The notes beneath the pieces are model-generated. The model did not search any database and was not told the DNA's origin. It was given only the letters and a program-made list of their open reading frames with translations. The position numbers were made by a program, and so were the translations under genes. A stretch of DNA of 29,168 nt from Symbiodinium natans (taxonomy: Eukaryota > Sar > Dinophyceae > Suessiales > Symbiodiniaceae), in NCBI GenBank assembly GCA_905221605.1, contig CAJNDS010001200.1:1-29168 (forward strand), written 5' to 3'. Shown in pieces: positions 6,764-16,400 of this stretch (position 1 is the stretch's first letter; the number at the start of each line of letters is the position of its first letter).

Positions 6764-9700
6764 TCAAATAAGGCTCACAGCATAGGTTGGGTGAGACAAA
6801 AAGAGATCTTCCAGCTGGCCGACCGTCAGACGCCGCGGATGCATCTCCATGGAGTCCAGGTACCAGATGACATCCTCCTCAAGGACTTTCACGGCCACCC
6901 AATGCCGACCATGGAGGTTGACCACCGCGCCAGTGCAGCCATGCAAGTCCCTGATTGTCATGGCACGCCGGTCCCCCATCTGCCAGCGAAGCTGCCCAAA
7001 TTCCTCCATGGCCTTGGTGCGGAGGGCCATACCCATGATTTCGATGGAGTAGTCTCCTGCAGGGGCCAAGTGGTCCTGAATGTTATCAGCCAGCTCGCGG
7101 TTCTCGAAGAGGAATGCATCAGCCGCTCGAGCCATGTCTTCCGGGTTGAGCAAGTGGAAGCCGAGGACATGATTCAGCGCGTGGATTCCACAGCGAAGAT
7201 CTACTTGCCTTTCGAAGTAAGGTGCTTCAGCCTCACGCATGTGTGTCGGGCTGTTTGTCCTGGCCAGCTTGGGAGGAGGCGTGCTGTCTGAAGCTGTTTC
7301 TGCAGGGCGCTTCTTGGTGATTGTTTCTGCCTTGGGCTTGGCCTTGGCCTTGGCCTTGGCCTTGGCCTTGGCTTTGCTCTTGCCCTTTGCTCTGGCTTTG
7401 GGCTTGGCTTGGCACTTCCTTCCATGTGCCTTGATGGCGGGCTGAGTATTGGGAACCTCCTCGCCGCAATGCGGACAATGCCAGGGCCGTTCGCCCTCTT
7501 CTGCGTTCTCCTTGTCTGCTCTCAGCCGCGACCAATCTGGAGCGCCCATCTCGGCCAGCCGGGCTTCGTAGAACTCCTTGCTCTCGGCGGGTCGAAAAAG
7601 TTGTTTCCATAGATGAGAACCGTCTCGCCCGGCCTGCTGGGCCTTCAGCGTGGTCAGCGCCCATTCTGCGTTCGCGTTGAATCGCAGCGACTTCGGGTTG
7701 AAGAACTCCAAGGTGCACAAGGCTTGCGAAGGGCAGCGGCTCAGAGCCACGTAGGCTTGTCCCTCTTCTTTGCACGTCGCATCAAGGCGGGAGTGGGATC
7801 CATCATGCAAGGTTGCCGCCTGGCATTTGTGAATGGTGGTGGCCTTCGCGAGCACCATGGGGAATTGCAGTCTAGAGGCCTTGCTGCCCTCCTTGTCCAG
7901 ATATGTGGCTGACCTGCGGGCGACGGCAACGAAGCTGGTCTCGTTTTCCGCACGCCACTTGGCACCTGCATTCTTCTCGAAGGCCACCCAGATCAGCTCG
8001 ATCTCGCCAGTGTCCTCGTCCGCGTCGATGTGCTCTACGAAGCCGCAGGCGCCATTGACGAGGCCGTCCTGGACGTCGAGGTTGTGCCGGAGCATCACTC
8101 GAACGCCGACGGCGACCCGAAACAAAGCCTCCAAGCCACCGGTGTTCTCGGGGTCGGCCCAAACCACTTCCGGGGATAGCGGGGCGCCTGTCTTGACGCT
8201 GACATCCAAGGCAGGGCTTTCGTAGAGCCGGGCGCCTGTCCTGCTGATGTGCTCCTCGATGTAGGTGCTGTTGCTTTCTGCCACAGCCCTGCGAGTGGGG
8301 TACAGGTGCACTGCTTTAGGGGCGGGCTGCCTGCTGCTGTTCTTCTTGACCACCATGCCACGCAGTTCCTGGACGTCTTCGTCTGTCCAAGTTCCGACGC
8401 GAATTCGTGCGAGAATGGCTGCCCATTTCGGATCCTCTGCTGCGCGCTGGTTCCCTTCCAGTTCGCAGAGTTGGAAAAGAAGCCACAGTTGACTTGCAAA
8501 GGCTGGCAGGCCGCCGGGCGGCGGCAACTGGTAGAGATCCCCTGCAAAGACGACGTGGAGTCCACCAAAGGGTACATAAGGCATGTCCCGGGCCAGACGG
8601 AGGTGTTGATCGAGGCGCTCCAGCATGAAGGAGGAAATGAAGCTTACCTCGTCCACAAACAGCACAGATACCAGGTTCCAGATGCTGCGCAGGGTTGCCA
8701 ACAATGGGCCGCTTGGGAGAGGCACGTCGCAGGCCTTGCCATAGCTTTGGTTCACGACCGGCAGCAGGCAACAGGAATGGAGGGTGACCCCGTTGATGTT
8801 CCATGCTGCCACGCCTGTTGGAGCTGCTATGATTGTCCCGACGCCACCCTGTCGGAGCATGTGCGCGGCGGCGCGTACCACCACCGACTTTCCGCAGCCG
8901 CCAGGCCCGTGGAGGAGCATGTTCAAGCGCTCCGCGTTGTTGGCATCTTTGGTGTTGGGACGCTTCAGGACAGTCTGGATGATGTGCTCCATAGCCTGGC
9001 GCTGGTGCTCTGTCTGGGGGCTTGGGTTTTCCACAGTCAACTTCTCGAAGCTTTCCTCCCCCTCTTCCACTGGTGCAAAGGCATCGCCGGCCGCTCCCGT
9101 CGGCACATGGTCTGGTGCCGCGAAGTCGATGTCGTCTCCGTACCGCTCCTTCAATGCTTCGAGAATCTTCATGGAGTCTTCATAGTTCTCCTGTGCCACC
9201 TTGCTATTGGCCCACCCGTCCCGCAAGTGTGCTGGATGAATCTTGGCCTTCATGTACATGGTCGCCTGCACGGCTTGCAGCTTTCGGGCGGCCTCCAGGG
9301 TCCCATCCATGCGGGGAAAGCACCGCGACTGCAGGAAGTCGGGGTGTCCGTCTTTGTCACGGGCGATGCGTCTGAAAGCTGCCGCGTGACTACCGCCATC
9401 CTCCTCCTGCAACCAATCGCCCGGCTCCTTCCACACCGAATTTAGCAGCAGCCTCGAAAAGTAGAATTCCTCGGGCTCCTGATCGGGGCTGAAGTTGCGG
9501 TACGCCACGATAGCTGGTCTTTTGCGCGGCTGCGGGAAGTCCACGCCGATGAACTTGAAGGCCGCGCAGAAATCCAAGAAGATCAGGTCCTTGAACCGAG
9601 ATGTCACAGGCTGGCTGCCCTCCACCGGCACTTCCACTTCTATGTCGCCGAAGGAGACCTGCATCTCTCGATACCATTTCTGTGCGACTGGCATGTACCC

Positions 9701-11617
9701 ATCTTGCTTCAGCTTCTTGTTGCGGTAGGCATCGGGCTGTCCCAGGGCCACTTTTTCCTCATGTTTGGGCACCGACAAGGTCCACGTTTCAGGAGGCCCC
9801 ACCTGGATCCACTCGTTGTCCCTGGAGAACTCGACGACGGGGAAGCCCAGCAGCAGATGGCACGCTTCGAAGGTTGATGTGGTCCTGCCCTGCAGCGCTG
9901 CGTGCGCTGCCTTGTACACCTGCTGGTTGCCTAGCCCGACACCGTCGTTGTTACCAGAAGTGAGGTTGGCAATGATGCTCTCGACGCGACGCTGGCACTC
10001 CCTGTCTTGCTCGGACTTCAACGCATAGCCGAGGATGTAGCGGCTGGCGCTGGTCAGTTCACAAATGACCTGAAGGTCCATGCTGGCTCGCCAGCAACGC
10101 AGGATTTTGATGTTGTACTGGCCAACGTTTTGATCGGATTTCTTCCGCCTCGTGGCCAGGCTACTTTTCCAGCGGCTGTTGGCATACTTCTCCTGGGAGG
10201 TGCGGCGCCTCGTCCTATTTTCTTCGCCATGGGGAAAGCCGAAGCGGCAGGAGCCGTGCGTTTTGATGCCACAGTACTCACTGCAGTGGTGCACCACCAG
10301 GCTGGCCAGCTGTGCGTTCACCTCCCTGTCACGAGGCCTGACTTTCGTGGACTGTCGCCATGTGTTTGGGGATTTCGTGCAAATGTACTTGTCGCTCCAG
10401 TCCTCTGCAGATTTAGGAGTGAACTTCTTCATGGCCTCCTCATCTGACCAGTCGGGATCGGGCGCGGTCTTGTCTTGCTTTTCTTTTTCGCCATCTTTGT
10501 CATTGAACGCTGCTGCTGCCGCCTGCTTGGCCTTCTCCTCGTCTTGTGGAGAGGTTGGTTCTTTCCACTCCTCCACCCACAGAAGAATGTGAGCGTGGGG
10601 GTAGCCTCTCTTTTGCCACTCAATGCGTATGATGTAGTCGAGGACCCTGAAGGGTGGATCCTCCTTGCGGACGCCACGGTGTCGGCCCGCCCGATCAGTG
10701 GCTGGGGCTCGGAGGAAGTCTTCGCCTTTGTCCCCAGGCTCATCCTGGGCGTCCGCATCTCGGTCCAGATGTGTCTGTGCATCACGTTTGGCGCCCAACC
10801 ACCACATGAGCTGGCTCACCTGATGCATAAACTGTCTTGACACAATGGCCGGATGCTGATTGCAGAGCTGGTTGGGAGAGAGGCCGTCCCAAGTGAAACT
10901 CTCGTCGGCCTGGTATTGCTGCAAGATTTCTGCGGCTTCGCGCTCGATCTCTTCTGGCGGGCTGTCCGGTCGGAGTCGCAGCAGCCGGGCGGAAATGACT
11001 GCGACGAGGATATCCGGTTGCCGGGCATGGCAGGAAAGGGTCATGAAGAACTTCGGCGGGCCGAGCTGCTCGTACATGTTGAGGGCAACGTTTTTCTTTG
11101 CAAAGACGTAGGGATGCGTGCCGGGGATGTCCCTGAGGGCCGCGAAAACCTGGTTTTTGCCATCGTGGTACTTCGTCTTAGCACATGGGGCCCTTTGGCT
11201 GCCGATGCGCACATTGATGTTGCCGGACAGGCGTTTCTTAGTGTGCATCTCCAATAGCCACATGATGTACGGCACCGATGACTCAAAGCGCATGTCCAGG
11301 CCTAGCAGACGCTTGCGGGCATATTGCGAGAAGCTTGCGTACTGGTTCTGCCACCCGCCCGTGCCGGTGGGGAACAAGTGCGGGAAGAACTTCACATCCA
11401 TGTCGTCGTCGAGCGCCGAAATACCTCGGGCTTTGCGCAGGTCCAGGGCTTCCGGTTTGGGGGCTTTCAGTTCCTTGGGGATCAGGTACGCCACCTCCAG
11501 CTCTGCTTCCTTCGTCTGGTCTTGCTGATTCTGCCCCCCCAAGGCCGAGGAGTGTGAGCCACCGGACTCCCCCGTTTGGCGCCCTTGAGGGGATTTGGAG
11601 TCTTGAATGGCTGCCAT
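6764..11617 (-). CDS. Helitron Rep-helicase transposase with C-terminal Josephin protease domain
   Basis: 1,617 codons. It should nick and strand-transfer a rolling-circle transposon and unwind it in the nucleus. Rep region: GYPHAHILLW with HUH histidines 341 and 343; a HGSCRFGFP segment at 454-462; catalytic YxxxYxxK with Tyr527, Tyr531 and Lys534. A Lys/Glu-rich insert (about 351-410) separates them. Pif1/RecD-like helicase: Walker A GPGGCGKS (904-911), DEVS (989-992), FAGDLYQLPP (1024-1033), TTIHKCQAATL (1260-1270), YVALSRC (1289-1295). Then a C2HC finger (Cys1381, Cys1384, His1398, Cys1402), a Lys-Ala linker (1404-1429) and a Josephin-like domain (about 1466-1617) with Cys1476 in LRCGIHALNHVLG, His1572 in GRHWVAVK and Asp1588 in WYLDSM. 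All catalytic positions look intact. Met1 is only the first ATG: the frame is open upstream, and translation probably enters from the 12615 ORF near codon 29. Helitron TC and CTRR ends were not identified. Confidence 0.93.
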   Translation of the reverse strand: MAAIQDSKSPQGRQTGESGGSHSSALGGQNQQDQTKEAELEVAYLIPKELKAPKPEALDLRKARGISALDDDMDVKFFPHLFPTGTGGWQNQYASFSQYARKRLLGLDMRFESSVPYIMWLLEMHTKKRLSGNINVRIGSQRAPCAKTKYHDGKNQVFAALRDIPGTHPYVFAKKNVALNMYEQLGPPKFFMTLSCHARQPDILVAVISARLLRLRPDSPPEEIEREAAEILQQYQADESFTWDGLSPNQLCNQHPAIVSRQFMHQVSQLMWWLGAKRDAQTHLDRDADAQDEPGDKGEDFLRAPATDRAGRHRGVRKEDPPFRVLDYIIRIEWQKRGYPHAHILLWVEEWKEPTSPQDEEKAKQAAAAAFNDKDGEKEKQDKTAPDPDWSDEEAMKKFTPKSAEDWSDKYICTKSPNTWRQSTKVRPRDREVNAQLASLVVHHCSEYCGIKTHGSCRFGFPHGEENRTRRRTSQEKYANSRWKSSLATRRKKSDQNVGQYNIKILRCWRASMDLQVICELTSASRYILGYALKSEQDRECQRRVESIIANLTSGNNDGVGLGNQQVYKAAHAALQGRTTSTFEACHLLLGFPVVEFSRDNEWIQVGPPETWTLSVPKHEEKVALGQPDAYRNKKLKQDGYMPVAQKWYREMQVSFGDIEVEVPVEGSQPVTSRFKDLIFLDFCAAFKFIGVDFPQPRKRPAIVAYRNFSPDQEPEEFYFSRLLLNSVWKEPGDWLQEEDGGSHAAAFRRIARDKDGHPDFLQSRCFPRMDGTLEAARKLQAVQATMYMKAKIHPAHLRDGWANSKVAQENYEDSMKILEALKERYGDDIDFAAPDHVPTGAAGDAFAPVEEGEESFEKLTVENPSPQTEHQRQAMEHIIQTVLKRPNTKDANNAERLNMLLHGPGGCGKSVVVRAAAHMLRQGGVGTIIAAPTGVAAWNINGVTLHSCCLLPVVNQSYGKACDVPLPSGPLLATLRSIWNLVSVLFVDEVSFISSFMLERLDQHLRLARDMPYVPFGGLHVVFAGDLYQLPPPGGLPAFASQLWLLFQLCELEGNQRAAEDPKWAAILARIRVGTWTDEDVQELRGMVVKKNSSRQPAPKAVHLYPTRRAVAESNSTYIEEHISRTGARLYESPALDVSVKTGAPLSPEVVWADPENTGGLEALFRVAVGVRVMLRHNLDVQDGLVNGACGFVEHIDADEDTGEIELIWVAFEKNAGAKWRAENETSFVAVARRSATYLDKEGSKASRLQFPMVLAKATTIHKCQAATLHDGSHSRLDATCKEEGQAYVALSRCPSQALCTLEFFNPKSLRFNANAEWALTTLKAQQAGRDGSHLWKQLFRPAESKEFYEARLAEMGAPDWSRLRADKENAEEGERPWHCPHCGEEVPNTQPAIKAHGRKCQAKPKARAKGKSKAKAKAKAKAKAKPKAETITKKRPAETASDSTPPPKLARTNSPTHMREAEAPYFERQVDLRCGIHALNHVLGFHLLNPEDMARAADAFLFENRELADNIQDHLAPAGDYSIEIMGMALRTKAMEEFGQLRWQMGDRRAMTIRDLHGCTGAVVNLHGRHWVAVKVLEEDVIWYLDSMEMHPRRLTVGQLEDLFLSHPTYAVSLI

Positions 11618-12615
11618 TCTTGCAGGACCTTGTCCACCGCCGGGTTCGCTTTGTAGAGGCGATGTTGGTGCTTCAGCTCCTGCAAAGCTTCATAGACGCA
11701 ATCCAAACGAGCAGGCGAAGCTGCCATGCCCTGGACCCCTTCCACGAAGATTGTGCCATCGTCTTCAAGCGTGGCTCCCTCCAGGACATCGCAGATGAGG
11801 GGGTCTTCCATAAGCACGGCGTACATGCGACCCCACTGTGCGCTTGGGCCACCGGCCGGGAGCTTGTCGAGCAACACTTGGGAGATCCTCCCCATGGCTA
11901 TCAGATGCTGTTCAAGAGGCTGCAGGGCCTGGAGGGCTTCCGGGATGGGCGCCGGGGCTGGCAAGACCAGCTTGGTGTTGTTCTCGCGGCAGCTTTTGCA
12001 CAGCATCTTGCCGGTGGCTTTGGCTAGCCTGTAGTGCTTTGCTGTCGTGAAGGTTCGGCACATCTCACACGCCCTAGACAAACCAAATCTGCCCCAGCTG
12101 CGGGCGAAGGCTAGGTAATCGGCCTGCGCCTGTTCCGGTGTGAGTTCGTCTTCGTCTGGAAAGGGATAGCCTTGCTTTTGGATTTCGGTGGCTACAGGCC
12201 TGGGCCCACGAATTCCAACTCCATCCTCTTCTCGCTGGGCTTGGAGCTCACGCCGCTGGGCCCGATAGCTGTCCTTTTCGGGAACTGGGCCACGTGAGCC
12301 TGCTCCATCCTCTGTTCTTCTTGTTTGGAGCTCATGCCTTTGGGCCCGATAACTGTCCTGCTCGGGAAATGGGCCACGGGAGCCTGCTCCAACCTCTGTC
12401 CTTTTGGCTTGGAGCTGCTGTCTCTGTCCACGGAAGCTGCTTGATACAGGAATGGGTCCCCTACTCCCGGCGCCTTTTGCACTTCGCTCTGTCTGTTTTG
12501 CACTTTGCTCTGCCGCGCGCTCTTCCTTTTCGGCTTTGCGGCATTGAGGGTCACTGCACCAGCCCTGACCGCGGCCGCTCCTTTGTCCCACGCCACAGCG
12601 CTGGCAGGGCCCCAT
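11482..12615 (-). CDS. N-terminal part of the Helitron protein (zinc-binding, DUF6570-like)
   Basis: 377 codons immediately upstream of, and overlapping by 136 bp, the Rep-helicase ORF in another frame. It begins with a Cys-rich segment (Cys4, Cys7, Cys20, Cys25). Three 28-residue repeats GAGSRGP...SYRAQR.ELQ (48-131) and a partial fourth follow. A C-x2-C...C-x2-C pair (Cys183, Cys186, Cys206, Cys209) precedes IPEALQALQPLEQHLIA (224-240), which matches the region found N-terminal to the Rep domain in many Helitron proteins (DUF6570-like). The C-terminal tail after the G-run (GRISKTRRRKQ) looks like out-of-frame sequence. With a -1 shift at 11533-11539 the product would be one protein of about 1,950 residues. 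The alternative is a homopolymer indel, either a mutation or an assembly error. Start chosen at the first ATG, just before the Cys-rich segment. Confidence 0.85.
   Translation of the reverse strand: MGPCQRCGVGQRSGRGQGWCSDPQCRKAEKEERAAEQSAKQTERSAKGAGSRGPIPVSSSFRGQRQQLQAKRTEVGAGSRGPFPEQDSYRAQRHELQTRRTEDGAGSRGPVPEKDSYRAQRRELQAQREEDGVGIRGPRPVATEIQKQGYPFPDEDELTPEQAQADYLAFARSWGRFGLSRACEMCRTFTTAKHYRLAKATGKMLCKSCRENNTKLVLPAPAPIPEALQALQPLEQHLIAMGRISQVLLDKLPAGGPSAQWGRMYAVLMEDPLICDVLEGATLEDDGTIFVEGVQGMAASPARLDCVYEALQELKHQHRLYKANPAVDKVLQEWQPFKTPNPLKGAKRGSPVAHTPRPWGGRISKTRRRKQSWRWRT
11533..11539 (-). promoter_or_regulatory. Candidate -1 frameshift site G GGG GGC
   Basis: Seven consecutive G on the minus strand (11540 to 11534), then C. 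In the frame of the 12615 ORF it reads TGG GGG GGC, giving the X XXY YYZ pattern G GGG GGC. A -1 slip after GGC makes CAG (Gln29 of the Rep-helicase ORF) the next codon. The sequence fits programmed slippage but equally a one-base length error in a G run. Confidence 0.45.
12223..12474 (-). repeat. 84-bp in-frame tandem repeat in the Helitron ORF
   Basis: Three full 84-bp units and a partial fourth (to about 12169) encode a 28-residue repeat, GAGSRGP-x-P-x3-S-Y/F-R-x-Q-R-x2-L-Q. The exact multiple of three and conservation of the peptide indicate expansion inside a translated region. Arg/Gln-rich; function unknown. Confidence 0.88.
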
Positions 12616-13451
12616 GGCAACTGCTAATTTGCAACACTCGGCAACCTACAGCCCAATTCGCTTACCGATGAAATGCTACGGGAGCAAGCCGAATCCACAA
12701 GTGCACGAAAGCAGCTCACTCAACTGAACAAGAACATGTCGGAGCTGCCATGTTGCAGAAGCTCACAGGCTTTTTTTTCGGCTCTCGCTGCGGTTCAGAC
12801 CTTCACTTCTAGGAGCCATGCGCATTCCCATTCGGGATCAAGACCCAATCTGCGGAACCAGCCCCTCAGGCGTGTGTCTTCGCGGCACACGCTGATCTTC
12901 TGGGTTGCAACTGTTCACAGCTGCCACTTGAAAGAAGAACCTGAGAAAGCTGAGCTCGCGACTGTCTGGCCAAGGATTCTGGCAGATGTTGTCGTTCCAT
13001 GCCTAATGCCCTCGACCCGGACCTGTAAGGAGGATGTCTGGTTCTTTTTAGGGCGCAGGACGAATCGTGGCCGGCTCTGCTTCTTCGGAGTGTAGCCCGC
13101 TGTGATTCGCAGAGCTGCTTCGACGGTCGGGTCCAGACCTCGCCTCAGTGTGCTTCGGTGCGAGAATTCCAGAAAGGTTAAAAAAATCTGGGTCCCTGAC
13201 TCGAATTTGTAGGCGAAAGGATACTTGAAGCCAGCTCCGCTTGCTTCAGATTGTGTTTGAGCACCTGAGACAGGAGGCGGGATTGCTCAAAAAAGATCTA
13301 AATTGTTTTCCCAATGCCTGAGCCCCTGACCCTGTGAGCCACTATGTCGCACATGGCCAGGGGGAGGGATTAGAAATTTGAGAATTCAGCTCGAGCCTCA
13401 GCTGAAAGTGAACACAACATTGTGTAAATGCAGCCAAGGAGCCTTGCATTC
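12616..13451. other. Unique upstream flank of the Helitron
   Basis: Non-repetitive sequence of ordinary composition between the transposase start and the satellite array. It probably holds the element's 5' end and leader. A 140-codon + strand ORF (12673-13095) has no recognisable domain, and I do not call it. No spliced-leader sequence or convincing TC terminus seen. Confidence 0.5.
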
Positions 13452-16400
13452 CCCTGGTGATTCCTAGGCATCAGCCGGCACATGTCTCCAGCAATGATTG
13501 TTGCTCTCTAGAAAATGCTCAGTGATAAGGCTGCTCTAGTTGCTGTTTGAGGCTCTGGACTGGGCTTGTGGTGACTCCGAGCCAGCAGCGGGGACATGTT
13601 GCCAGCCATGGTTGTTGCTGTCTAGAAAATGCTCTCTAGTTGCTGAATGAGGGTCTGTGCCGGGCTTGTGGTGTTCCTAGCCATCAGCCGGCGCGTGTCT
13701 CCAGCTATGGTTGTTGCTCTCTAGAAAATGCTCAGTGATAAGGCTGCTCTAGTTGCTGTTTGAGGGTCTGGGCTGGGCTTGTGGTGACTCCTAGCCCGGA
13801 CATGTCTCCAGCCATAGTTGTTCCGCTTTGAAACATGCTCAGTGATGAGGCTGCTCTAGTTGCTGTTTGAGGGTCTGGTCTGGGCTTGTGGTGACTCCTA
13901 GCCATCGGCAGGCGCATGTCTCCAGCAATGATTGTTGCTCTCTAGAAAATGCTCAGTGATAAGGCTGCTCTAGTTGCTGTTGAGGGTCTGGACTGGGCTT
14001 GCGGTGACTCCTATAGAAAATGCTCCGTGATAAGGCTGCTCTAGTTGCTGTTTGCGGGTCTGGGCTGATGTCTCCAGCAATGAGTCCATCCGCCGGCGCA
14101 TGTCTCTAGCCCTCGTTATTGCTCTCTAGAAAATGTTCAGTGATAAGGTTGCTCTAGTTGCTGATTGAGGGTCGGACTGGGCTTGTGGTGATTCCTAGGC
14201 ATCAGCCGGCACATGTCTCCAGCAATGATTGTTGCTCTCTAGAAAATGCTCAGTGATAAGGCTGCTCTAGTTGCTGTTTGAGGCTCTGGACTGGGCTTGT
14301 GGTGACTCCGAGCCAGCAGCGGGGACATGTTGCCAGCCATGGTTGTTGCTGTCTAGAAAATGCTCTCTAGTTGCTGAATGAGGGTCTGTGCCGGGCTTGT
14401 GGTGTTCCTAGCCATCAGCCGGCGCGTGTCTCCAGCTATGGTTGTTGCTCTCTAGAAAATGCTCAGTGATAAGGCTGCTCTAGTTGCTGTTTGAGGGTCT
14501 GGGCTGGGCTTGTGGTGACTCCTAGCCCGGACATGTCTCCAGCCATAGTTGTTCCGCTTTGAAACATGCTCAGTGATGAGGCTGCTCTAGTTGCTGTTTG
14601 AGGGTCTGGTCTGGGCTTGTGGTGACTCAGCAATGATTGTTGCTCTCTAGAAAATGCTCAGTGATAAGGCTGCTCTAGTTGCTGTTTGAGGGTCTGGACT
14701 GGGCTTGCGGTGACTCCTATAGAAAATGCTCCGCGATAAGGCTGCTCTAGTTGCTGTTTGCGGGTCTGGGCTGATGTCTCCAGCAATGAGTCCATCCGCC
14801 GGCGCATGTCTCTAGCCCTGGTTGTTGCTCTCTAGAAAATGTTCAGTGATAAGGTTGCTCTAGTTGCTGATTGAGGGTCGGACTGGGCTTGTGGTGATTC
14901 CTAGGCATCAGCCGGCACATGTCTCCAGCAATGATTGTTGCTCTCTAGAAAATGCTCAGTGATAAGGCTGCTCTAGTTGCTGTTTGAGGGTCTGGACTGG
15001 GCTTGTGGTGACTCCGAGCCAGCAGCGGGGACATGTTGCCAGCCATGGTTGTTGCTGTCTAGAAAATGCTCTCTAGTTGCTGAATGAGGGTCTGTGCCGG
15101 GCTTGTGGTGTTCCTAGCCATCAGCCGGCGCGTGTCTCCAGCTATGGTTGTTGCTCTCTAGAAAATGCTCAGTGATAAGGCTGCTCTAGTTGCTGTTTGA
15201 GGGTCTGGGCTGGGCTTGTGGTGACTCCTAGCCCGGACATGTCTCCAGCCATAGTTGTTCCGCTTTGAAACATGCTCAGTGATGAGGCTGCTCTAGTTGC
15301 TGTTTGAGGGTCTGGTCTGGGCTTGTGGTGACTCCTAGCCATCGGCAGGCGCATGTCTCCAGCAATGATTGTTGCTCTCTAGAAAATGCTCAGTGATAAG
15401 GCTGCTCTAGTTGCTGTTTGAGGGTCTGGACTGGGCTTGCGGTGACTCCTATAGAAAATGCTCCGTGATAAGGCTGCTCTAGTTGCTGTTTGCGGGTCTG
15501 GGCTGATGTCTCCAGCAATGAGTCCATCCGCCGGCGCATGTCTCTAGCCCTGGTTGTTGCTCTCTAGAAAATGTTCAGTGATAAGGTTGCTCTAGTTGCT
15601 GATTGAGGGTCGGACTGGGCTTGTGGTGATTCCTAGGCATCAGCCGGCACATGTCTCCAGCAATGATTGTTGCTCTCTAGAAAATGCTCAGTGATAAGGC
15701 TGCTCTAGTTGCTGTTTGAGGCTCTGGACTGGGCTTGTGGTGACTCCGAGCCAGCAGCGGGGACATGTTGCCAGCCATGGTTGTTGCTGTCTAGAAAATG
15801 CTCTCTAGTTGCTGAATGAGGGTCTGTGCCGGGCTTGTGGTGTTCCTAGCCATCAGCCGGCGCGTGTCTCCAGCTATGGTTGTTGCTCTCTAGAAAATGC
15901 TCAGTGATAAGGCTGCTCTAGTTGCTGTTTGAGGGTCTGGGCTGGGCTTGTGGTGACTCCTAGCCCGGACATGTCTCCAGCCATAGTTGTTCCGCTTTGA
16001 AACATGCTCAGTGATGAGGCTGCTCTAGTTGCTGTTTGAGGGTCTGGTCTGGGCTTGTGGTGACTCCTAGCCATCGGCAGGCGCATGTCTCCAGCAATGA
16101 TTGTTGCTCTCTAGAAAATGCTCAGTGATAAGGCTGCTCTAGTTGCTGTTGAGGGTCTGGACTGGGCTTGCGGTGACTCCTATAGAAAATGCTCCGTGAT
16201 AAGGCTGCTCTAGTTGCTGTTTGCGGGTCTGGGCTGATGTCTCCAGCAATGAGTCCATCCGCCGGCGCATGTCTCTAGCCCTGGTTGTTGCTCTCTAGAA
16301 AATGTTCAGTGATAAGGTTGCTCTAGTTGCTGATTGAGGGTCAGACTGGGCTTGTGGTGATTCCTAGGCATCAGCCGGCACACCAGCAATGATTGTTGCT

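Noticed and set aside
5784-6785. Several 95-113-codon + strand ORFs
   Set aside because: They fall in degenerate ~105-bp repeats, share repeated peptides such as KAQNG, and lack domains.
8249-9445. 398-codon + strand ORF opposite the Helitron helicase
   Set aside because: It lies fully antisense to conserved helicase motifs, has no domain, and is expected from GC-rich codon bias.
12673-13095. 140-codon + strand ORF upstream of the transposon
   Set aside because: No recognisable domain, ordinary length for chance in GC-balanced sequence, and it lies where the Helitron 5' end is expected.
12616-13451. Dinoflagellate spliced-leader relic or promoter upstream of the transposase
   Set aside because: I looked for the leader on both strands and found no convincing match; no recognisable core promoter is visible.
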